Source: Monosiga brevicollis MX1
Lineage: Eukaryota; Opisthokonta; Choanoflagellata; Craspedida; Salpingoecidae
Assembly: GCF_000002865.3 (NCBI RefSeq)
Contig: NW_001865068.1
Coordinates: forward strand, 124,357 to 188,356
Reading direction: 5' to 3'
Length of the DNA: 64,000 nt
Below, in pieces: positions 23,801 to 31,200 of the stretch. Both the position numbers and the translations under genes were made by a program. The first letter of the stretch is position 1. Each line of letters begins with the position of its first letter. Under the pieces are notes generated by a model, which saw only the letters and a list, made by a program, of their open reading frames with translations, was not told the origin of the DNA and ran no database searches.

Positions 23801-25767
23801 CATCCTACAGTTTGCGAAAGCTGCCATACCCTGCGTCGACCAGCTCAACCTCGAGCTCTTCATCATCTTCAACATCTTCTTCTTCCTTTACGAGCTCAAG
23901 CTCAAGTTCTTCGACCTCTTCCTCCTCCTCGATCTCCACTTCCACTTCCTCCTCGACCAGCTCAAGCACGAGCTCATCCACTTCTACTTCCACGTCTGGT
24001 TCTACCTCTACCTCGACCTCGACCTCGACCTCGACCTCGACCTTCACTTCCTCCTCTGCCTCAACCTCTTCCTCTACCTCTACCTCAACTTCTACTTCTA
24101 CGTCTTCATCCACCACAACGTCATCCACCTCATCATCTTCAACAAGCTCAAGCTCTTCAACCTCCACCTCCACTTCCACTTCGTCTTCTTCCTCTTCCTC
24201 TTCTTCCACCAGCTCCAGCTCCAGCCCAAGTTCATCCACTTCCACTTCCACTTCCACTTCCACTTCCACTTCCACTTCCACTTCCACTTCCACTTCCACT
24301 TCCACCTCCTCCAGCTCCAGCTCCAGCTCATCAACTTCCACTTCCACTTCCACCTCGTCCAGCTCCAGCTCTTCCACTTCTACTTACACTTCAACCTCTA
24401 CCTCTACCTCTACCTCTACCTCTACCTCTACCTCTACCTCTACCTCTACCTCCTCCTCTTCCTCTTCTTCCACCAGCTCCAGCTCCAGCTCCAGCTCTAG
24501 CTCCTCCACTTCCACTTCCACCTCCACTTCTTCCAGCTCCAGTTCCTCCACTTCCACTTCCACCTCCACCTCTTCTTCTTCCTCTTCTTCAACCAGCTCA
24601 AGCTCAAGCTCAAGCTCTTCTTATTCTACTTCTACCTCTTCTTCCACCAGCTCAAGCTCCAGCTCTTCCAGTTCCACCTCTTCTTCTTCCTCTTCCTCTA
24701 CAAGCTCTTCTACTTCAACCTCTACCTCTACCTCTACTTTTACCTCTACCTCGAGCTCCACAACCACGACCACGACGACACTGCCAGGAAATGTTTGTCG
24801 CTCTGGGACTCTGCCATGCGGCACGCCCTGCAGTTGCAGCTTGCTAACAAACTGTTACGAATGCAACACGGAAACGGAAGGCACCATCGTGTATCCAACG
24901 ACCTGTCGTGTGTGCAAAAATTCTGCCTATCTGCTGGACACTTCCTGCGTGCAATCGTGTCCAACCGATTACGTGGGCTATGGGGCTGGCAATTTTGGGC
25001 GCACCTGCTATCGTATCGCCAACCCGCCCCCCGTCGATGTAAATCTACAGTGCGCCAACAAGCAGCTCAGCAATGGCGCAGGGTCTTGCACTTGTGATCC
25101 TTTGGTTAACGGCTGTGCCACCTGCACCCTGGGGCTGCAAGATGACAGATTATTAGGCACCTCCTGCTTGACATGCAAGAATGGCTTGTACCTTCTGGAG
25201 GGTGAGTGCTTGACCGAATGCCCCAGCGGCTTTCTGCCTAGGGGCACGGGCACTTTTGGACGAACCTGCATTCCGGCTAGTGACGCCGCGAACGCCACTT
25301 TTGTTTGTTCGAGCAAGGTGATTGTCAATACCAGCGAGACTTGTAGCTGCAACCCACTCTTGAACTGTGCTGAATGCACTGCCAAACAAGGGGTAGCTGG
25401 CGTATACACCGGGGATCAGTGCCGCTTGTGTAAGAATGGCGCAGCTCTATTTGAGGGGGCTTGCGTGACCACGTGTCCGGAAGGCTATACGATGGAAGGC
25501 GCAGGTCTTTTCGGCCGGCGATGTGTGGATCTGCGCACTTGTACTGGGCGCGTTTTTGAAGGCACTGACGATCCTTGCAGTTGCTTGCCACTCGGTGACT
25601 GCCACACATGTGCCGTCGCTGATGGACAAGTCCGCAGCTGTAGCGTTTGCAAGAACTCGGCTTATCTGGATCCGACCACACGAACGTGTGTGGATACATG
25701 CCCTAGCGGATATGTGCCCGCTGGTCAGGGTTCCTTTAACCGCCGCTGCGAACTGGCTCCCGCCTGA
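5861..25767 (+). CDS. Giant secreted cadherin/EGF/sushi/cohesin-dockerin/PAN mucin-like protein
   Basis: The start at 5861 is preferred over the in-frame ATG at 5744 because it begins a classic signal peptide (MGLIGAPRVLSTWLVALLLA, cleavage near ASA-QQ). One frame is open from there to 22357, about 5,498 residues; the second frame, 22315-25767, continues the same domain series, for roughly 6,600 residues in total. Domains by approximate residue: EGF and sushi modules 120-810; about 15 cadherin repeats 820-2370; EGF and sushi 2370-2555; L-domain-like 2557-2820; thrombospondin-3 motif 2824-2860; EGF; two cohesin-like domains flanking Ig/BIG-like domains 3080-4045; dockerin-like EF hands 4080-4147; nine PAN/apple-like modules in Ser/Thr tracts; four Cys-rich repeats. 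No transmembrane helix follows the last repeat, which ends CELAPA, so secretion into matrix or theca is inferred. The frame change near 22280 is either an indel or a small intron. Function is unknown; adhesion or matrix is likely. Confidence 0.85.
6218..8310 (+). other. N-terminal EGF and sushi modules of the giant protein
   Basis: EGF modules are recognisable from six-cysteine patterns such as GCSDEPCAHGSC, CSASGYKGELC, DDCFASACGPGVC and GCASQPCANEGVC. Calcium-binding EGF versions begin QIDEC and NVDEC. Sushi/CCP modules begin SCGMLPTQTHASY, TCPTLPMLPHA and SCGSAPALNF and contain the usual YxC-PGY/AGY core. The mix of EGF and sushi ahead of cadherins resembles animal surface receptors. One long segment between 6700 and 7520 has few cysteines and was not assigned. 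Confidence 0.85.
8315..12978 (+). repeat. Array of about 15 cadherin (EC) repeats in the giant protein
   Basis: Fifteen units of about 100 residues are delimited by inter-repeat linkers of the DxNDxP class (DENDPP, DVNEPP, DVNEAP, DRNDAP, DTNDDP, DANDAP). Each usually carries an early PEN/PED glutamate, a DxD or DPD motif and an LDFE/LDYE/LDHE motif. These are the calcium-coordinating elements of cadherin ectodomains, so the array is expected to be a calcium-rigidified rod. Some linkers are degenerate (NVPEAP, DAPDAP, DVPEAP), which suggests flexible joints. No catenin-binding tail exists in this protein. Confidence 0.93.
12979..14540 (+). other. EGF/sushi cluster, L-domain-like stretch and thrombospondin-3 motif
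   Basis: Two EGF modules (CEAGSCLNGATC, CSGGPCANGGLC), a sushi module (ACAPPPAKPHAS) and another EGF (YCVGEPCANNASC) lead into a leucine-rich stretch. That stretch has receptor-L-domain character (LTFDNELIIANMTTNF, LFLIIRNNPLLCFIGE-like ending). It is followed by a thrombospondin type 3 calcium motif with alternating Asp/Asn (DADNDGVFDDVDNC, then GLGDACDC) and one more EGF (CLNGATC, CACAPTFTGRTC). EGF-family receptors also use L domains, but no kinase is present here. Confidence 0.75.
15090..18010 (+). other. Two cohesin-like domains flanking Ig/BIG-like domains
   Basis: A beta-rich unit starting VVGSTDAVALYVPVTSC and running through GAFGLVLTLDSALSVERA, with a LLLLTMRVS strand near its end, has the pattern of cohesin-type domains described in TMEM132 proteins. 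A second unit begins GDIDLGNSATPAISILGPGE and contains MRGFDLTVTSA. Between them are serial beta-sandwich segments with BIG-like text (SSNPQVLRVNATTGTLALLG). This assignment is by pattern and is weaker than that of the cadherin or EGF modules. Confidence 0.55.
18095..18300 (+). other. Dockerin-like paired EF-hand module
   Basis: Two calcium loops are visible, DVNGDCVFTLRD and DVDRDNTITVGD, each followed by a helix (VAFVNDYAAD and SALLADILYG). The first is introduced by GDVNGD, the signature opening of dockerin domains and their relatives. It follows directly after the second cohesin-like domain, so a cohesin and a dockerin-like module sit in one chain. Confidence 0.75.
18783..24780 (+). repeat. 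Ser/Thr mucin-like tracts encoded by polypyrimidine DNA, with nine PAN-like modules
   Basis: Tracts of Ser and Thr codons (TCN/ACN/AGC) at about 18783-19526, 19880-20345, 20637-20790, 21100-21175, 21480-21585, 21960-22250, 22535-22660, 22980-23125, 23420-23525 and 23838-24775 are almost free of G on the plus strand. They should be densely O-glycosylated. Between them stand modules of about 95-100 residues at 19527, 20351, 20800, 21184, 21592, 22260, 22675, 23129 and 23530. Each has a GYxxxFxGRxxGxPMP-type start, two or more conserved Cys (CxxxCDLxxxCxGxYF and CRLL) and a PSYSxxKL-type end, like PAN/apple domains. Confidence 0.85.
24781..25764 (+). repeat. Four C-terminal Cys-rich (furin-like) repeats
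   Basis: Four units of about 80 residues share the pattern CxCxPLxxCxxC, then CxxCKNxxYL, CxxxCPxGY and GxGxFGRxC. Examples are CRVCKNSAYLLDTSC and CSVCKNSAYLDPTTRTC. Spacing of CxxC pairs resembles furin-like or growth-factor-receptor Cys-rich repeats. They form the C-terminus and may be the anchoring or multimerising end of the protein. Confidence 0.75.
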
Positions 25768-25917
25768 TCTTGCTTTCGCATCCTCCATTTCTCTGTTCTC
25801 TGAAGGAGTAGCAACCTAAGTTTTTTTTCTGTTTCTTGTGTGGCATTTATGTTGTCTGTTGGAGCTCTCCCGCTCCTGAGTTTTTGTTTCTTTCTTCTTC
25901 AGCTCCCTGCTCTCCCC

Positions 25918-25990
<73 letters not shown>

Positions 25991-26112
25991 TGAGTTTTAA
26001 TTGACACATGGTGAAAGCTACTCAAGACGAATAAGATGGTTGAACTTTTCATTTCATTGGGTTGTGCGGCCCACTTCGATGCGTGTTGAGGGAGACCGAG
26101 GACTGGCGCCGC
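25768..26112. other. Convergent 3' spacer with CT microsatellite
   Basis: This 345-base spacer lies between the stop of the giant gene and the stop of the minus-strand NAGPA-like gene. It must hold both polyadenylation regions. A clean CT repeat fills 25918-25988. No gene is seen. Confidence 0.7.
25918..25988. repeat. CT dinucleotide microsatellite
   Basis: About 70 bases of uninterrupted ct units just downstream of the giant gene, likely in its 3' UTR. Confidence 0.95.
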
Positions 26113-27678
26113 TCAAGATTTCCAAAAGCAGACCACACTTGTGACGTTCCGTTCGCAGATTGGTTCAGTGGTGTCGAGACAGTGAGGCATGTTGAAGACG
26201 TGGCCTTGGTAAACGGCCGTTGATGACCCACCCCCATCAAGATTGATCGCCTAGCCAGCCGCACGACACGACAGTGGCAAAGGACCAGATGCACTATGAA
26301 AAGCGAGGCTCTGCGAGAAACACACGGAAAAGAACAAGAAAGAAGCAAAAGCCTAGTGCTTGACGCCGAGGCTGACCTGAACGACGTCGAGCTCCAACAG
26401 GAGAGATGCCATTTCGTGCAAATCAGGGCCTACGAGTTCCTCCTCAATGCCTACGCATAATCAGACACGCAGACCATGCCATATGTACCGGAAGAAGTTG
26501 TATGTAAACAAGCACTGCGCAGAAAAGAGAGCAGGGCGCAGAGGAGGGCGGGGTAGACATCGGATCGGGAAGCCTACCATCGACTACCAGGCTGAGTATA
26601 GCGCCGTCTTTGGTCAAGCCAAGCGCTGTTCGAGGAGCCTTTTCGGACACAAAGCTGTCAGTTGGTGTAAACTCGCGACTCTGGTTGGTGTACGCTTGAC
26701 CGTGTCGAATCAGCCTAACAAGGAAGATTGAACAATTGAAAACAATGCGTGTCTTGTGGCCGGCAAGCAGGCGCAGTCTCAAGCCGTGCCAAAGATGAAA
26801 CAGCTGCAAAGTGAGCGCGCAATTTACCAGCCTCGACCTGTGATCAACTCGGTCAGATCGGCGATATCTGCTTCTTGCATGTAGCCAATTACGATGCGAT
26901 CTCCCTGCGTTGAGTCGGGGCATGTCATTCCTAGCTGCAAAGCACGGCGTGTTGGCAGGCAGGCAAGTGTGCTCACAACTACAGCCTCACCTTGCGGCCA
27001 AAGTTGACTTGATTAGGACAAGGGTGCTGAATGGACACGCCATCGGTGATAAGATTTCCTTCGCAGGCGGGAGGTGTAAAATCAAAAAAGCCGGCATTGG
27101 TTGCATATTCGCACGTCAGAAGCTTGGCTTGCTCTAGGCAGGTGGGTGGAGAGGGATGGCGTGGAAAGGGGTGTGGATCAGGGTCGACGTGCAACAAGCG
27201 GGGAGGGACAGGCTAGGGACGTAGACGTCGCAAAGACGCAGGGCAGGTTGAGGGACCTGAGACAGTGCGGTGGTGCTCGCAACCATTGGGCCCGATGCCA
27301 ATGTGAAAGAGGTGGGCCGGCGCCACGGCAATGGAGGCATTGTAAGATCGCCCGGTGTTGGCAAACACACCGTGCCGATGATGGACGGTCAGGCCAAAGC
27401 TACTATCCTTGAGATCATGATCATCGCCGAGATGCGCCAGATGAGGAGACAGGAACGCGCGCGTATGCGAGCGCTCGCCATGGCTTGTGAGATCAGCCTG
27501 ACCAATGGCACACTCGGCGGGCTCGACCTACGTTGTGGACGTTGATCACATCAAAATCGGAGGTGAAACCGTCCTGCACCAGAATATCACCTGCCGTCAC
27601 GGCCTTGATCAGGCAGATCCCAAGGATGGCCGCCAGCAGCGCCGCCTGGCGACGGGGGAGGAGGCGCCCAAGCAGCAT
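26113..27678 (-). CDS. NAGPA: Phosphodiester glycosidase, uncovering-enzyme (NAGPA) type
   Basis: A signal peptide opens the gene (MLLGRLLPRRQAALLAAILG at 27678). Exons read on the minus strand include 27257-27497, 26991-27133, about 26843-26935, about 26575-26700, about 26370-26440 and a last exon ending at 26113. Landmarks of the NAGPA catalytic domain appear in order: GPNGC, TCEYATNAGFF, RHGQAYTNQS, APRTALGLTKDG, HEMASLLLELDVVQ and AINLDGGGSSTAVY. Splice phases agree at most junctions. In animals this enzyme removes GlcNAc to expose mannose-6-phosphate on lysosomal hydrolases in the trans-Golgi. Here the EGF-like module, transmembrane helix and cytosolic tail of the vertebrate protein are absent: the protein stops soon after SVVCFWKS. 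It may therefore be a soluble or lysosomal form; substrate is inferred, not shown. The junction of exons 1 and 2 is unsettled. Confidence 0.85.
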
Positions 27679-28292
27679 CTTTGAGCTCGATCGCACAGCG
27701 CGACAATAAACTGCAGTCTCACCAGCACTTACTTCCATTAGACACATTAACACATCCGCAATAACCTGCCCTAGCTGCTACAGTAACCCGAATTACCCTT
27801 GTCAGCATTGGCCAAAAGTCTTACATTTTCTTGTTTTGTCAGACAATCTTTCGTGTTNNNNNNNNNNNNNNNNNNNNNNNNNNNNNNNNNNNNNNNNNNN
27901 NNNNNNNTCCCATTTCTTTCCCTTAACCCTTGTTTCTTATCGTTTCTTGGTGGGTGACTCAACGCGTTGGCTCCACGATTCCATCCCCTGTCAAGAACGC
28001 CTGTCCGCCCCGATCGTCATTCCGCCAACGCCGGGACAACACCCACCCTTGTGCTCGCGCCTCGCCTGCCCTCACTTCTCGTCTTCCCTCCCACCACCCC
28101 CACCACCCGCCGTCACTGCCCTTGGTTTTGCTGGGTCTAGTCTGGCGCTTCGGGCCATTCTCTGACCCAGTGCAAGCTCAAGCACGCACGCTGCCCCGGT
28201 CGTAGTCCTGGCCACTCAGCAGCACGGTGCCGCTGCTTTGACTATTTTTTCGAGGCTGATTTGCCTCTCCTCCTGAGTTTAACCTTCTGACC
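27679..28292. promoter_or_regulatory. Divergent spacer with assembly gap
   Basis: The NAGPA-like gene (minus) and the PH-domain gene (plus) start on either side of this 614-base spacer, which should contain both promoters. A 50-base N run interrupts it at 27858-27907. No other feature is seen. Confidence 0.5.
27858..27907. other. Assembly gap (50 N)
   Basis: Exactly 50 undetermined bases; probably a fixed-size placeholder, so the true gap length is unknown. Confidence 0.98.
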
Positions 28293-31200
28293 ATGCCTGT
28301 GGCAAGCTTGGCGGCCCTGACGCCGCTTCTTGTCGATCGCGAACAGGTGTGGCCACCCCGTGCTGCTGCCCCCTCATCTATCGAGGCCAAGCCACTTCAC
28401 TCCTGTCATTGAGACTGGCCACCGCTGCCCTTGCGTTGTTTCTGACCTCCAACCGTTGACACCTGACTCACGCCAACTGACTTGTTCGTCATTCGGTCCA
28501 TTTAGTCACTCTTTCAGCTGGGCCAGGCACGAACCGACATTGAGCGTGCCTTATTATACCATGGCTCGCTGACCATATCCAAGCACATTTATGCGGCTCG
28601 TGGCATTGGTGCGCAAACCCGTTGTGGGAAACTGCCTGGCGCACAAGCGTCTGTGCACAGCACAGCGCTGTTCTCTCTCGCCCCCTCTCCTTGGCCTATC
28701 TTGTCCCTCACTCTGCATGCAACGGCGATTGATTGCGGCTAGGCTCGGCCAAACGAAACGTAATCAAGGTAGATGTCTTCCTCTTAACCGACCTCTTCCT
28801 GATCACTCGCCATCTCGAGGAAGAGGGCAAGTATCAGCTCTTATGCGAACCCTTGGACCTGGATCAATGCAACATCACCCACGTCTATTACAACGATAAC
28901 TGCGAGTTTGCCATCGAGGAAAGCTTCAAGCAGCAGAGCAGCAAAAAGCGCACCGCCTCTCGCCGCCAATCCAACACCCCTGAAGATGTAACCGTGCAGG
29001 CAAGTACCCACCTTGTATCCACCCTTTGAAACAGGAAGGTCATCCAGACCAAAAACCTAAAACAGGAGTCGCGAGTCACTAGCCATGAACTCGATCAAAT
29101 GACCAAACTCGGTCAACCTGGCTCACCTGCTTCCTCGCTCCTGTGCCACATTTTCCACAGGTGATTGGGTTTCGTGCGCCCACGGGTGAGGAGAAGCAGC
29201 ACTGGCTCTATCGCATTCACAGCGCCATTTGCCAAGCCAAAGGCATTCCCAATAGTGAGTTGCGCGGCTTTCAATGATGCAACTGTGCAACAGTTGTCGG
29301 GATAGGCCTTGCACTGCGCTCGCTCCGCTGACATTCACGCTTTGCAATTCTCAGCCATGAAATCTCCAGCCCAGCATGAGCTGGTGGAGATGCGTCGCGA
29401 CCAATCCATCAATCGCCAGCGCTTTGCCACAAGAGACGACCCCACCGCTACACTTCGAAGTATGCCAGGGCTCGCGACTGAGATTGCTCGCAGTCACTTT
29501 ATGGCTTCCATCCCCCCTCACCACCAACTTCGGTCTGCCTCAGGCGTTCATGACAAAACAAGCTCTTCCATGCTGCGCCCCAGTACCAACTCCAACGAGT
29601 CCTCAACTCCATCAAGCCGCCGTGGATCATTCGTGCGCTCAGGTTGGTGACATCCCCGGCCTTTGGTCCCATGCCACCCTGCCGCTATGAAATAAAATGG
29701 ACTGACTTGGCATGCCGCAAACGGGTCACCTCAACATGGCGCTGACACAACCTTAGGTTCGAGCACCCGTCGCCGAACCCCAAAACCTTTGGGTGCACGT
29801 ACTTCTTCAGACGAACAGTTGCTGCGCCCCCCTCGACGAATGTCGAATAGCAACTCGAGACGCTCGTCCTCGGCCGCGCTGCTGGGAAACACACCTCCCG
29901 TACCAGAGGATAGCGTGCTGCTTACTCCGACTCAGCGCACACGATCAACGCCCCCAAATTCATCAACCGCCACCACAACTACACAAACACGGCGACGCTC
30001 CCAAGATACTCTCCGACCCAGCTCCATTCGCCGCAAATTCGAAGCGCGTGCTCAGGGCGAAGCCTTGACGCCACCTCGACCTGGTCAAGCTTATGAAAGC
30101 CCCATGTTGCGTCAGCTCCAAAGCAAAGGTGCCAAAAGCCGGGTCCAAACACTGGCCAACGCCTATAGCCGTGAAAGCTCCAGCGACTCTCTTCTGCATG
30201 CCGAGGCTCCCGCCGCTTCGCGTTCACGCCGCATCTCTCACGTGACGGTACGATAAGGCACTACCAGTCCTCTTGGTCAACGAGATTGAGCATTGGCATA
30301 GTGCGCATCCCTGTCTGATTTCTGGTTCACCCGCAGACGATGGCTCAGCAGTTTGTCCACGCACCTGCATCTGGTTAGCGACAGCACTGCTGCAACTTGT
30401 GCGCGCATCCACATGTACACACAGATACACAATGCTGTTGCGCATCAGCTCGGGAAGGCTGAGACATCTCACCGCCTCTCCTTTTGCCAGATTCGGACAA
30501 CAAGTCGCCGAAGGTTATGGAAGCTGAAGAATTACAAACCATGAACGCAGTTGACTTGCAAAAGCGCGTCAATGAGGTTTGTTTTTGCGTGCTTAAGGAT
30601 GCTTGAGCTCGTTGCAGATTGAGGTCGCTGCAGATTGATTTAGATGCGCATGGCGTTCCCGCCTGACCATTTGCCGGTGCGCTTGGCTTGTGCAGGGCTT
30701 GGCCAAGGGCCTCATCTCACAGTGGGAAGCCCAGGAAATTGAGCATGCCCATGCCATCTGGAACAACCCACACGACGTAGGTCTTGGTTTTTCTGCTGAA
30801 CAAGAGCCACTGCTCAACTTGGATTGCAAACCCGATCTTGCTTCGTCATATCTGTATCGGACTCAACGCCTTGCTTGTTTCCTGCCGGCCCATCAAATCA
30901 CCTGTTGGTAGTGGGATGATGCCACTGTGCGTGCAGCTTATGCGCAAAGCCGTGACTACTTTGCCCGTTTGGATGGCAAGTTGGGTGATACACCCACGCG
31001 CAATGCCGCGCCCCGAAGGTTGGTAACTGCTCTTCCCCGATGACACGACATTCTATCTAAGGCAGTCATGACCTCGCTGTGATGCCTTCACTAGACGCAA
31101 CCGACGATCTTCCTACGATATCCCCACAACCAAGCAGACTGTCAATCAGCTGGTATCCCAGATTCAGCCCCTTTCAGGCCGGAGCAACAGCTGTGCCTCT

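Noticed and set aside
18733-24824. Long minus-strand open frames of Glu-Val repeats opposite the Ser/Thr tracts
   Set aside because: They arise because TCY/ACY codons lack stops when read backwards. They have no start context, no conserved domain and end where the plus-strand tracts end.
23699-24847. 382-residue plus-strand frame rich in Pro and Leu
   Set aside because: It is the shifted reading of the Ser/Thr tract (CTA/CCT/CTC codons) and overlaps the true frame that carries the PAN and Cys-rich modules.
28178-28390. DH (RhoGEF) domain expected ahead of the PH domain
   Set aside because: The two short exons before the PH domain encode only about 45 residues and no DH helices were seen, so the gene was not called a RhoGEF.
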